DNA from: Rhodospirillaceae bacterium
Lineage (GTDB): Bacteria > Pseudomonadota > Alphaproteobacteria > Puniceispirillales > Puniceispirillaceae
NCBI GenBank assembly: GCA_002731315.1
Contig: PCBG01000018.1
Span: 29,765-93,764 of the forward strand
Direction: 5' to 3'
Length of the DNA stretch: 64,000 nucleotides
In this document: one piece after another, positions 53,231 to 61,396 of the stretch
How positions within the stretch are numbered: position 1 is the stretch's first letter
How the letters are laid out: each line of letters starts with the position of its first letter
Made by a program: the position numbers and the translations under genes
Notes under the pieces: model-generated
Told to the model about the DNA's origin: nothing
What the model saw: only the letters and a program-made list of their open reading frames with translations
The model's database searches: none

Positions 53231-53812
53231 TGTGCCTGGCATTTCAAAGGCGCACGAACGGCGCTTATGCGCAAATTCACAAAGATTGCCGAGCATAATC
53301 TTCCCTGTGATGTCGTCTACATCAGTAACAAATATTACGCGGTTTACGGCGGAATCATCGAAGCCAATGACGGCCGGCTGGACAAGTTTATCGGCGATGG
53401 CATCATGGCGACTTTCGGTGCCACAGGTTACATGAAGCAGAAGTGCCTGAATGCCGTGGAGGAGGCGTCCAAGATTTTGAACGGCGTAGCGGATATGAAT
53501 GCCTAGCTGAAAATAGATTTTAATGAGGAAATGCTCCTTGGCTCGGGGATGCATGCCGGCGAAACCATTGTCGGGATGATGAGCCATGGCAAGACGGTCT
53601 CTTAATCGGCGATTGGTTATAACGCGAATGTTACCGTTTGGCTTGAAGAGCTGTCCAAGAATTACAAGTGCCAGCAAGTAATCTCAAAATTTTTTGCCGA
53701 GCGGGCAAATGTTGAAACTGCCAAGTTCCAGGCTGACGTGGTGAAGATAAGCGGCCTATCAGCACCGTTAGACATCTTCCATCTGGACAACGCATCCCAG
53801 CTTGCCGGATAG
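53231..53812 (+). pseudogene. Class III adenylate/guanylate cyclase domain, multiple in-frame stops
   Basis: One frame reads a class III cyclase catalytic domain: MRKFTKIAEHNLPCDVVYI, DGRLDKFIGDGIMATFGAT (the central metal/substrate GDGIM motif) and, after a TAG at 53504, NEEMLLGSGMHAGETIVGMM, then after a TAA at 53603 SAIGYNANVTVWLEELSK, VISKFFAERANVE and SGLSAPLDIFHLDNA. Two internal stops break the frame and the N-terminal metal-binding Asp segment (FxDI) is already lost at the truncated start. The remaining parts are still well preserved, which points to recent loss. Confidence 0.75.
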
Positions 53813-53900
53813 ACCGGCACATGCCGCACCGCTTACCCGCGTTTCAGACTTTGAAAACGCAGAGCTGCCAAGCATCAACGCCATAAATGACCAAAGTCGC

Positions 53901-53924
53901 TACATATGAGAAAATCTCTATGTA
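53901..53924. promoter_or_regulatory. Inverted repeat upstream of fccA (putative sox operator site 1)
   Basis: TACATA then T, GAGA, AAA, TCTC and TATGTA: an imperfect 24-bp inverted repeat with one bulged T. It abuts a possible -35 (TTGACC at 53926-53931). It shares the TACAT/ATGTA outer arms with a site before fccB and resembles one before soxY. Confidence 0.5.
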
Positions 53925-53987
53925 ATTGACCTGAATATTGTGATTGGCCATTCTCTTGTTTGTTATCAGTTGGAGGGAGATAACGCC

Positions 53988-54311
53988 GTGAAGAAATTAT
54001 TGATCGCATATTGTGCCGCTGGCCTCTGTTTTAGCGGCGCGGCGTGGGCAGAAAAACTTCTCACGGGAGCCGATGTCGGTTATGGCGAATATCTGTCAGG
54101 TGAATGTGTCACCTGCCATAGCCAGAAAGGCGTCGATAAGGGCATTCCAGCAATCAACGGCCTTGATGCCGAAGTCTTTGCCACAGTTATGCATGCCTAC
54201 AAGGTCGGTGATATGGAACATCCGGTCATGCAGATGGTGGCCGGTCGTCTTGATGGTGAACAGATCGCCTCCCTAGCTATCTATTTCGCCGGGCTTCCGT
54301 CAGCAGACTGA
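53988..54311 (+). CDS. fccA: Cytochrome c subunit of flavocytochrome c sulfide dehydrogenase
   Basis: 107 residues from GTG at 53988, which is preceded by GGAGGGAG. A signal peptide (KKLLIAYCAAGLCFSGAAWA) exports it. The single haem site is Cys40-x-x-Cys43-His44 (CVTCH) and the axial methionine is likely in HPVMQMVAGRL. It is a small class I c-type cytochrome, of the size of monohaem FccA/SoxE partners. The flavoprotein gene fccB follows after 125 bp, so it accepts electrons from sulfide oxidation. Without that neighbour it would be called only a c-type cytochrome. Confidence 0.82.
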   Translation: MKKLLIAYCAAGLCFSGAAWAEKLLTGADVGYGEYLSGECVTCHSQKGVDKGIPAINGLDAEVFATVMHAYKVGDMEHPVMQMVAGRLDGEQIASLAIYFAGLPSAD

Positions 54312-54327
54312 CACGCCATCCGCCCCA

Positions 54328-54349
54328 TACATGCAAAAATGCATATGTA
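54328..54349. promoter_or_regulatory. Inverted repeat between fccA and fccB (putative sox operator site 2)
   Basis: TACATGCA, four A and TGCATATGTA. It pairs TACAT with ATGTA and GCA with TGC, with two extra bases on one arm. It lies 88 bp before fccB. Related to the sites at 53901 and 60990. Confidence 0.45.
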
Positions 54350-54436
54350 ACTGCCTTTACTTTTGCATTCCTACGCATACACAATACCATTTTTACCAAT
54401 ATTGCTCATTCAACGGAAAACGTTAGGGGGGGAACG

Positions 54437-55702
54437 ATGACAAAGCTTTCCAGAAGACAATTTGCCGGCGGACTACTTGCCGGTTCAACCGCGCTGGCAA
54501 TGCCGTCGCTGGCATTCGGTGCGGCGCCTCGCGTTGTGGTAATCGGCGGCGGTGCCGGCGGCGCCACTGCAGCCCGTTATGTTGCCAAGGATTCGAAGGG
54601 CGCTGTTGACGTGACCCTGATCGAGGCATCTAAGCGCTACTACACATGCTTCTACTCGAACTTGTATCTTGGCGGCTTCAGAAACTACGGCTCTATCGGC
54701 CATAATTATTATGGCCTTGCCACGAACCGCGGCGTGAACGTTGTCCATGAGTGGGCCACGTCTGTGGATACAGCCAACAAGGTCGTCAATCTTGGTCACG
54801 GCGGCCAGGTGACCTATGACAAGCTAGTTCTGTCACCTGGCATCTCGCTGAATTATGATAGCATTCCTGGCTACTCACCGGAAGTGCAGAGCCGCATGCC
54901 GCATGCATGGACCTCTGGCACTCAGGTACAACTTCTTCGAGACCAGGTTCTGAAGATGAAAAAGGGCGGCACCTTCGTGATGGTGCCTCCGCCAAACCCA
55001 TATCGCTGCCCGCCCGGCCCGTATGAGCGTGTGTCGATGATCGCGCATCTGCTGAAAGAGCGCAACCCGACCGGCAAGATCATTATTCTCGATCCGAAGG
55101 CGAAATTCTCCAAGCAGGGCCTGTTCATGGCTGGCTGGGAAAAGCACTATCCGGGCATGGTCGAATGGCTTGACCCTGACACTCATGGCGGCATCAAGAG
55201 CGTAAATGCCGCGACCATGGAGATTGAGACTGACCTCGACACTTTCGAGGCAGACGCCGCTTGTATTGTTCCGGCCCAGCGTGCCGGTTCGATCGCCATG
55301 GCCGCCGGCGTCAATGACGGTGACTGGTGCCCGATCAACCCAGCCAACATGACATCCAAGGCTGACAAGAATATCTATGTTCTCGGTGACGCCTCAATGG
55401 CATCCTCGATGCCAAAGTCAGGCTTCTCAGCCAATAGCCAGGCGAAGGTTGCCGCAAATCACATCCGCGGCGAACTGACCGGCAGCCGTGTATATGAAGC
55501 GCGTTTTGCTAACACCTGCTGGTCACTTATAGGGACCAATGACGGCATCAAGGTCGGCGCCAACTACAAGGCCGGTGCCGAAAAAATCGATGTCACCGAT
55601 AAGTTTGTCTCGCAGGGTGATGAAACAGCGGACGTCCGCAAGGCGACATATGAAGAGTCGATTGGTTGGTACGAAGGCATCACCACCGACATGTTCTCGT
55701 AA
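54437..55702 (+). CDS. fccB: Flavocytochrome c sulfide dehydrogenase flavoprotein subunit
   Basis: 421 residues with a Tat signal (SRRQFAGGLLAGSTALAMPSLAFGA). The FAD motif VVIGGGAGGATAARYV is at about residues 35-49. YYTCFYSNLYLGG carries the cysteine that binds FAD covalently in this family. The redox-active pair corresponds to the cysteines in PYRCPPGPYERVSM and NTCWSLIGT. It oxidises sulfide to sulfur in the periplasm and passes electrons to the FccA cytochrome. A rho-independent terminator follows. The gene converges on soxB. Confidence 0.93.
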   Translation: MTKLSRRQFAGGLLAGSTALAMPSLAFGAAPRVVVIGGGAGGATAARYVAKDSKGAVDVTLIEASKRYYTCFYSNLYLGGFRNYGSIGHNYYGLATNRGVNVVHEWATSVDTANKVVNLGHGGQVTYDKLVLSPGISLNYDSIPGYSPEVQSRMPHAWTSGTQVQLLRDQVLKMKKGGTFVMVPPPNPYRCPPGPYERVSMIAHLLKERNPTGKIIILDPKAKFSKQGLFMAGWEKHYPGMVEWLDPDTHGGIKSVNAATMEIETDLDTFEADAACIVPAQRAGSIAMAAGVNDGDWCPINPANMTSKADKNIYVLGDASMASSMPKSGFSANSQAKVAANHIRGELTGSRVYEARFANTCWSLIGTNDGIKVGANYKAGAEKIDVTDKFVSQGDETADVRKATYEESIGWYEGITTDMFS

Positions 55703-55724
55703 AAGCAGAACGTATCAAATGATT

Positions 55725-55759
55725 GAAAGGCGGCTTGCCAACAAGCCGCCTTTCTTTTT
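55725..55759 (+). terminator. Rho-independent terminator of fccAB
   Basis: GAAAGGCGGCTTG, loop CCAA and CAAGCCGCCTTTC form a perfect 13-bp stem followed by TTTTT. It starts 22 bp after the fccB stop codon. Confidence 0.92.
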
Positions 55760-55839
55760 CAGCTCGATCAGAAGTCATAGAAATGAAACAGGGGGGGCCC
55801 GGACGGCCGTCCCTTCTGCCAAGGCCGGAGGCGCTTGCC

Positions 55840-57534
55840 TCAGCTCATGCCGTCGACAATGACGGACTGTTCACCTGACGGCGCCACAACGCCCTTTGCA
55901 GTGATATAGCTCTCAAGTAGATCATAGATGGCTGGTCCCTCCGTATCGGGATTGACCGATGCCCAGCCGCCTACCGTATATTTTTTTTCCGCCTCGATCG
56001 GCGCGCCCGTGCGGGCAAGCACCATGTCACTGATACGGCTTCCCATCGCCGCCTTCGGCGCGCAGCGATAGCCCATGCCGCCGACGCGCACCATGTCGCC
56101 ACCTTGCTGGAAGAACGGATCCGGGTTGAAAAGGTTGTCGCAGACATCTTCCAGAATGTTCTTCAGCTGCTTACCGGTGAATTCCATCCGGTAAACAGCT
56201 GGGTAGTTCATGCTTGTCTGGGTGTACATGTCATCAATGGTGATGTCCTGACCAGACAACAGCGTTGTTCCCCAGCGAAAGCCGGGGCTCAGCGCGATCT
56301 CGACATCGCGCTCGGCACGGATGGCATCACAGATCACATCATCCCAGCTGCCGTTAAAATTGCCGCGGCGATAGAGCAACGATCCAGCCTTGCCTATGAC
56401 GCGATTGCATTCGGCCTCGAACGGTGCACGCAGCTCGTCGATATGGGCTGCCATCTCGGTATCCGGCTTGATTACATCGGAGAAGACCGGGATCAGCGTG
56501 CTGACAGCATCCACTACTCGGCCACTATCAACCTTCAGGTCAATCCGGCCAAGATACTTGCCATGCGATCCTGAGGATAGAAGCAGCGTGTCCTTGACCT
56601 TTATGGCCTGCGGAATGGCATCATGCGTGTGACCGGTGAGGATGACATCGATGCCGGAGATTGTCGCGGCAATCTTCTGATCAACATCAAAGCCGTTATG
56701 CGAGAGCAGGACAACAATCTCGGCACCTTCCGCACGCGCGGCATCGACATTCGCCTGAATTTGGCCGGGACGGATACCGAATGACCAGCCCTCGACCATA
56801 TAGGAGGGATTGGCAATCGGTGTGTAGGGGAAATGCTGACCAATGACGGCGACATTTATCCCACCACGCTCGAAGAATGCAGTGCTCTCAAAAACCTGCT
56901 CGTCCCATTCGGTATCAAACACGTTGCCGCCAAGGAAGGGGTAACCCATTTCATCGATCAGTTCCTCCACCCGCTCCTGGCCAAAGGTGAATTCCCAGTG
57001 GCCAACCATAGCGTCAGGCTTCAGTAGCTTCATGGCTGAGACCATGTCGGCGCCCTGCGTCTTCAGCGAGGTGTATGAGCCCTGCCAGGTATCGCCACCA
57101 TCAAGCAGCAATACGGACCCATCGCCGCGTTCAGCTCGTATGGCCTTGACCAGCGTTGCGGTGCGGTCAAGGCCCCCAAGGCGCCCATAGGCACGTGCTA
57201 ATGCTTCGTAATCAACCATAGTGTGCGCATAGGCAAGCGCTGACCCCGGCTCGATCCCAAAATGGTGCAGGAAATCCTGCCCAACGAGATGTGGCGGGAT
57301 GCCCTCGAAATTTCCGACACCAAAATTCTCGGAAGGTGGCCGGAAATAAACTGGCTTTAGCTGGCCATGTATATCCGTGAGGTGAAGTAGGGTGACCTGC
57401 CCTTTAGCGTCGAATGACAGCAGGTCGTCCTGGGTAAGTTGTTGCCTCGCGGCAGCGGTGGCAAACCTTGGATACGCGGAAAGGAAGCTGGCGCTTGCCG
57501 CCGCAAACTGCAGAAATTCACGGCGTGAGCGCAT
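55840..57534 (-). CDS. soxB: Thiosulfohydrolase SoxB
   Basis: 564 residues, the SoxB length. A Tat-type leader SRREFLQFAAASASFLSAYP leads into the 5'-nucleotidase-like metallophosphatase fold: LHLTDIHGQLKPVYFRP, LLLDGGDTWQGS, MVGHWEFTFG, LLSHNGFDVDQ and LTGHTHDAIP contain the di-manganese ligands. SoxB hydrolyses the sulfate group off SoxY-bound thiosulfate. It is the last gene of the soxYZCD-azu-soxB run. Motif order and the sox neighbours exclude an ordinary 5'-nucleotidase. Confidence 0.94.
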   Translation of the reverse strand: MRSRREFLQFAAASASFLSAYPRFATAAARQQLTQDDLLSFDAKGQVTLLHLTDIHGQLKPVYFRPPSENFGVGNFEGIPPHLVGQDFLHHFGIEPGSALAYAHTMVDYEALARAYGRLGGLDRTATLVKAIRAERGDGSVLLLDGGDTWQGSYTSLKTQGADMVSAMKLLKPDAMVGHWEFTFGQERVEELIDEMGYPFLGGNVFDTEWDEQVFESTAFFERGGINVAVIGQHFPYTPIANPSYMVEGWSFGIRPGQIQANVDAARAEGAEIVVLLSHNGFDVDQKIAATISGIDVILTGHTHDAIPQAIKVKDTLLLSSGSHGKYLGRIDLKVDSGRVVDAVSTLIPVFSDVIKPDTEMAAHIDELRAPFEAECNRVIGKAGSLLYRRGNFNGSWDDVICDAIRAERDVEIALSPGFRWGTTLLSGQDITIDDMYTQTSMNYPAVYRMEFTGKQLKNILEDVCDNLFNPDPFFQQGGDMVRVGGMGYRCAPKAAMGSRISDMVLARTGAPIEAEKKYTVGGWASVNPDTEGPAIYDLLESYITAKGVVAPSGEQSVIVDGMS

Positions 57535-57576
57535 TGCGTCTTACCTTTTCCTTTATTAACATTTTTGCTGCAGTGC

Positions 57577-57993
57577 CTATAGCTCGCTGAGCAGTTTCTT
57601 CAACTTCTTCTTACTCTTACCTCTCACCTTGGCCTTCGCCACGGTGTCAGCGTTAGAGATGTCACCGCCAACAACAACGAGGCCAATCATGCCCATGCCT
57701 TTATGCGGGGTGCACCAGTAAAAATAGAGCCCTGGATCCTCGAATGTGATCTTGGCTTCCTTGTTGTTCTTTGACTTGAACTTCATCTCGTTGGGCGAAG
57801 AGATCATCTCGACATTATGGCCCTTGGTAGTTGGCACCCAGGTGATGGTATCGCCCACTTCGACGCGCGCTATTTCCTCGCTATAGACCATTTTGTTGCC
57901 GTCCGCGTCTTTGTTCAGCATTTCGATGGTCAGGTCTGCGGCAAATGTCGGGGTGGAAATTAAAATGGTGACCGCCATTGCAAAACATTTCAT
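57577..57993 (-). CDS. Pseudoazurin-like cupredoxin
   Basis: 138 residues with a signal peptide (AMAVTILISTPTFAA). The type-1 copper ligands are visible: His in TTKGHNVEMI and the Cys-His-Met set in YFYWCTPHKGMGMIGLV. TIEMLNKD at the mature N-terminus is typical of pseudoazurin. It is a periplasmic electron carrier. Placed between soxD and soxB, it is a likely electron acceptor for the sulfane dehydrogenase SoxCD or for thiosulfate oxidation, replacing or complementing a cytochrome. Confidence 0.88.
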   Translation of the reverse strand: MKCFAMAVTILISTPTFAADLTIEMLNKDADGNKMVYSEEIARVEVGDTITWVPTTKGHNVEMISSPNEMKFKSKNNKEAKITFEDPGLYFYWCTPHKGMGMIGLVVVGGDISNADTVAKAKVRGKSKKKLKKLLSEL

Positions 57994-58053
57994 GATTACG
58001 CCCCTTTACTTTGATGCTTTTAGGCCAATGAGTGCTGTTGACTGTTGCCGACT

Positions 58054-58698
58054 CTAGCTTTCAGACTCCGGCGTGACATCGATATCGCGTGCCCGGCCAA
58101 TGATATTAGTGGCCACATTGCAGTTGGTCATGCATGGCTCCGCGTCAGGCGGTTGCGCGTCGGGGCGGGGATCAGGCATGAAAAAACCATCGCGGTTTGG
58201 CATTTCAATGGTGCCGATATTTGCATGGCTTAAATCAAAATCATCCTCAATAATGTCACTCATATAGAGCAGGAAAGCGACAATCTGGTAAGTCTCATCA
58301 TGAGACAACGATTGAGCTTCACCAAATGGCATAGCGCGATAGATATAGTCATACAAAGTTGAAGCGTAAGGCCAGTAACTGCCGGTGGTTTTTATAGGAT
58401 CGTGAGTATTTAATGAACCTTCACCACCAACCAGCTCTGGCCATCTGTCGATACCCTCACCAAAGTCACCATGACAGGCAGCACAGAGATCAGCATAGAC
58501 TTCTTCGCCATCAATAGCATTGCCCGTGCCGACGGGGGCGCCAAGACCGTCCGGGCGTACATCGATGTCCCATCCAGCCACCTCTTCGGCTGTGGCAATC
58601 TTGCCGAGATTGAAGGGACGTTCCGCCGGTAGCGCTGGCGCAGATGTCAATGCCAACATCAGGCCGATGGCAAGAGTTGCCTTAACCAAGGCGTACAT
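58054..58698 (-). CDS. soxD: SoxD, cytochrome c subunit of sulfane dehydrogenase
   Basis: 214 residues from ATG at 58698, inside the end of soxC (17-bp overlap). A signal peptide (ATLAIGLMLALTSAPALPA) is followed by the single haem motif CAACH and the ETYQIVAFLLYMSDII segment typical of SoxD. The C-terminal EPCMTNCNVAT is another conserved SoxD feature. Only one CxxCH is present and the protein is shorter than the two-haem SoxD of Paracoccus, as in the short monohaem form. It takes electrons from the molybdenum subunit SoxC. Confidence 0.88.
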   Translation of the reverse strand: MYALVKATLAIGLMLALTSAPALPAERPFNLGKIATAEEVAGWDIDVRPDGLGAPVGTGNAIDGEEVYADLCAACHGDFGEGIDRWPELVGGEGSLNTHDPIKTTGSYWPYASTLYDYIYRAMPFGEAQSLSHDETYQIVAFLLYMSDIIEDDFDLSHANIGTIEMPNRDGFFMPDPRPDAQPPDAEPCMTNCNVATNIIGRARDIDVTPESES

Positions 58699-59956
58699 TG
58701 TCGACACTTCCGTCCTTGTTGACCAGCCAGGTGGCGATCGCATTGTTGTGGTAGATCGAATTGACGCCGCGTTCAGCCTGAAGCGCATCAATGGTCGGCT
58801 GCACATAGCCGGTTTCGTCCATCGCACGCGACTGCACCATCAGCTCTTCGCCATTCCATTCAATCGGCATGGTGAAACGGGTCAGACATTTGTCGAGAAC
58901 TGGGCCGTGAAGCTCGGCCGTCTTCCAGTTGCGGCCACCATCAAGCGAGACATCGACGCGAGTGATCTTGCCGCGTCCTGACCAGGCAAGGCCACGCAGC
59001 TGGTGAACACCTTTTACCAACACCGGTTTTTCCGGGCTTGGCGAGGTAACAACCGACTTGGCATCCATCACCCAGGTGAACATGCGAGCGTTGCCGTCTT
59101 TCATCAGGTCAGTGTATTTTGAAGTTTCCTCACGCGCCATATAGGGCATGTCGCCAAATTCAAGGCGGCGGACCCACTTCACCCACATATTGCCCTCCCA
59201 GCCAGGAACGACAAGGCGCGCGGGATAACCCTGTTCAGGGCGAAGTGCCTCGCCATTCATTGCCCAGACGATCATGCAGTCGTCCATGATCTTCTCGATC
59301 GGAATGGAGCGATTCATGCCGGACGAATCGCCGCCTTCGGCCAGAATCCATTTAGCGTCAGGCTTCACCCCGACCTCGCGAGCAAGGTCCTTCAACAACA
59401 CACCGGTATATTGCACATTGTGAACCATGCCAAAGGTGTACTGGCAGCCATTCAGCTGCGCACCGCGCCATTCCATGCCGCCATTGGCAGCGCATTCAAG
59501 GAAATGGAAACGGTTGGTCTGCGGAAAGCGCTTCAGATCATCAAGGGTAAAAATCAACTCGCGATCAACAAGACCATTGATCATTAGACGGTAATCAGAC
59601 GGTATTACTTCTGGAACGCCGCCATGATGCCGCTCAAAGCACAACCCATTCGGCGTCACAAACCCCTCGAGTTCATGAAGTGGGGTGAAATTGACCGATG
59701 ATTCGGTGCTGGCTGTCAGCCATTCGACATTGCGACGAACAACATGCTCCTCATAGGGGGATGGCATGCCGTAGGGATTAGCATCCACACCATCGCCCAA
59801 ATAGGGCGTCCATTCCGATACATTTGGTGGCAGATTATCACTATTAGATTCTGCACCGACTGCCGCCCTGGCCATTCCAACCGAACCAAGAGCCGCCGTG
59901 CCACCGATCAGCGAGCGTCGGGACAGGGTGCCACCTTTGGTCTGGTCATCCTTCAT
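58682..59956 (-). CDS. soxC: SoxC, molybdenum subunit of sulfane dehydrogenase
   Basis: 424 residues from ATG at 59956; a second ATG at 60001 would add 15 residues before the Tat signal LSRRSLIGGTAALGSVGMARA. The sulfite-oxidase-type molybdopterin domain carries the Mo-ligand cysteine in HFLECAANGGMEW (residue 155) and GYPARLVVPGWEGNMWVKW. The C-terminal dimerisation domain begins near GRGKITRVDVSLDGGRNW. SoxC removes electrons from the SoxY-bound sulfane sulfur. The overlap with soxD fixes the assignment over plain sulfite dehydrogenase. Confidence 0.93.
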   Translation of the reverse strand: MKDDQTKGGTLSRRSLIGGTAALGSVGMARAAVGAESNSDNLPPNVSEWTPYLGDGVDANPYGMPSPYEEHVVRRNVEWLTASTESSVNFTPLHELEGFVTPNGLCFERHHGGVPEVIPSDYRLMINGLVDRELIFTLDDLKRFPQTNRFHFLECAANGGMEWRGAQLNGCQYTFGMVHNVQYTGVLLKDLAREVGVKPDAKWILAEGGDSSGMNRSIPIEKIMDDCMIVWAMNGEALRPEQGYPARLVVPGWEGNMWVKWVRRLEFGDMPYMAREETSKYTDLMKDGNARMFTWVMDAKSVVTSPSPEKPVLVKGVHQLRGLAWSGRGKITRVDVSLDGGRNWKTAELHGPVLDKCLTRFTMPIEWNGEELMVQSRAMDETGYVQPTIDALQAERGVNSIYHNNAIATWLVNKDGSVDNVRLG

Positions 59957-60018
59957 CTTCAATACCCTTGTATTCCATACCAGCTTTTTCAGCACCACCA
60001 TGATTTTCCCAAAAAAGA

Positions 60019-60345
60019 TCAGCCGACTGTGATCTTTTTGGACTTGGTGTATTCTTGTCCACCATCCTCAACCCATACAAAGTCAAAGGTCCCGGACTCC
60101 GTCACCTTGTAAGGAAAGGTGAAAAACGGATTTGCGGATACGGACGGCTTCAGGTCAATAGACATCACCTCGATGCCATTGAAGGAGACGCGGAAGCTGT
60201 TAATGATCTGACGCGGCACCAGATTGCCGTCACCATCGACAGCACGGCCGCTATGCATCGGATGCGAGATAAGTGTCTTGATCTCGATGACCTCATCAAC
60301 CTCAGCGGTTTTTGGGACTTTCACGCGTGGTTTTACTTTCGCCAC
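60019..60345 (-). CDS. soxZ: SoxZ, thiosulfate oxidation carrier subunit
   Basis: 108 residues, the normal SoxZ size, without a signal peptide. KVPKTAEVDEVIEIKTLISHPMHSGR-type N-terminus (VDEVIEIKTLISHPMHSG seen) and NPFFTFPYKVTESGTFDFVW are the SoxZ signature of the immunoglobulin-like fold. It binds SoxY and is exported with it through the SoxY Tat signal. It is 11 bp after soxY and is followed by soxC. Confidence 0.95.
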   Translation of the reverse strand: MAKVKPRVKVPKTAEVDEVIEIKTLISHPMHSGRAVDGDGNLVPRQIINSFRVSFNGIEVMSIDLKPSVSANPFFTFPYKVTESGTFDFVWVEDGGQEYTKSKKITVG

Positions 60346-60356
60346 TTTATCTCTCC

Positions 60357-60821
60357 TTATCCGCCGCAGCCGCCAATTGTGACCTTTACGGTCGCCGAGG
60401 CGCTGCCGAAGCTGCCATCACTGAAGGAAGCAATAACGTGCACATTCTGTGTCTTTGACAGGCGCATGCGGGTGCTTGCGTAACAAGCGCCCATGGCCGG
60501 CGAGAAATTAAAGGTCGCCACATCCGGTTCGGGATTTCCGTCTGCCAGGATGTGAACCGCCTTTACATAATTATCGGCCGTCATCGGGCTGTCGATGTCG
60601 AAGGCCACTTTCACTGCATTGCCGTTTTCGGCGATTTCCGGCAGATCCAGCAAGATCAAAGCATCGTCGCCTGCAGCGCCGCCGGCGATGTCATTGATCC
60701 GCGCCGCGACTTCTGCAGGGCCGGCGAAGGCAACACCAGACAGCGCCACACTTGCGCCGGCAGCGCCAAGATAGGCGAGTGCCTGGCGTCGCGAGATTGC
60801 TTTCAGGACATGTGGTTGCAC
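60357..60821 (-). CDS. soxY: SoxY, sulfur carrier with C-terminal GGCGG
   Basis: 154 residues with a Tat leader (SRRQALAYLGAAGASVALSGVAFA). The protein ends VTIGGCGG, the swinging arm whose Cys152 carries the sulfur intermediates. NFSPAMGACYASTRMRLSKTQNV is the conserved SoxY core. It is the first gene of the operon soxYZCD-azu-soxB. The 203-bp upstream region contains two inverted repeats, and the gene is probably controlled by the nearby ArsR-type SoxR. Confidence 0.95.
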   Translation of the reverse strand: MQPHVLKAISRRQALAYLGAAGASVALSGVAFAGPAEVAARINDIAGGAAGDDALILLDLPEIAENGNAVKVAFDIDSPMTADNYVKAVHILADGNPEPDVATFNFSPAMGACYASTRMRLSKTQNVHVIASFSDGSFGSASATVKVTIGGCGG

Positions 60822-60906
60822 GAACGGGCTCCCTTTTCTTTATTCAGTCAACGGGGAAGTTTTGCGGCGAACTTCATGCCTGACGCAGTTCCTTGTGGTG
60901 CTAATC

Positions 60907-60920
60907 AGGCACGTGTGCCT
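60907..60920. promoter_or_regulatory. Palindrome upstream of soxY
   Basis: AGGCAC-GT-GTGCCT, a perfect palindrome 86 bp before the soxY start. It is unrelated in sequence to the ACAT/ATGT sites. It may be an operator or a hairpin in the soxY leader. Confidence 0.35.
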
Positions 60921-60989
60921 TACACATCCCCCTTCCCAGATGGTCAGGATGATAAAATATGCTTTATTCTACAACATTAATTTTGCCGC

Positions 60990-61009
60990 ACATGCAAATT
61001 TCAGCATGT
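60990..61009. promoter_or_regulatory. Inverted repeat upstream of soxY (putative sox operator site 3)
   Basis: ACATGC, eight bases and GCATGT. It is near the soxS stop codon, about 170 bp upstream of soxY, and resembles the sites before fccA and fccB. Confidence 0.45.
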
Positions 61010-61024
61010 TAAGGTGTAATTAGC

Positions 61025-61396
61025 CTATTCAGCTCCATGTTCTGACAGCCACCACCAGAACATTTCCGCATCATCATAGCCGCGCTGCCGTTCGATTTCC
61101 TTGCCATCACGGATAATCAGGAAAGTCGGTGTGCCAACAACAGGCTCCAGAAAGGCAACGCCCTCGGGCATGGCGCTTCCCATATCCACCCGCGTCAGCG
61201 GCAATGCCGACGCGTAGGGCGATTTGTCATAGACCGCCCCGACATCACGCTCCCAAGCTTGGCAAAACGGGCAGTAATCCGATGTCACCATGACCAACTT
61301 TGCGCCGGCAACGGCGATGTGCGGTAGCGCCGCGAATATCAACAAAACGCTAAGCGCAAGAACTCTGAAGTGCCTAGCGAACACGCCCAAAGCCAC
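61025..61396 (-). CDS. soxS: SoxS-like periplasmic thioredoxin
   Basis: 123 residues from GTG at 61396, chosen because it overlaps the soxR end and precedes the leader LALSVLLIFAALPHIAVA; no perfect ribosome-binding site is seen. The thiol motif DYCPFCQAW (CxxC) and VGTPTFLIIRDGKEIERQRGY are thioredoxin-fold features. SoxS keeps SoxY reduced in other sox systems. It lies between soxR and soxY on the same strand. Confidence 0.8.
   Translation of the reverse strand: MALGVFARHFRVLALSVLLIFAALPHIAVAGAKLVMVTSDYCPFCQAWERDVGAVYDKSPYASALPLTRVDMGSAMPEGVAFLEPVVGTPTFLIIRDGKEIERQRGYDDAEMFWWWLSEHGAE

Noticed and set aside
55798..55812. GGACGGCCGTCC palindrome downstream of fccB as a soxB terminator
   Set aside because: It has no T-run on the minus strand after it; the strong terminator at 55725-55759 explains the plus strand.
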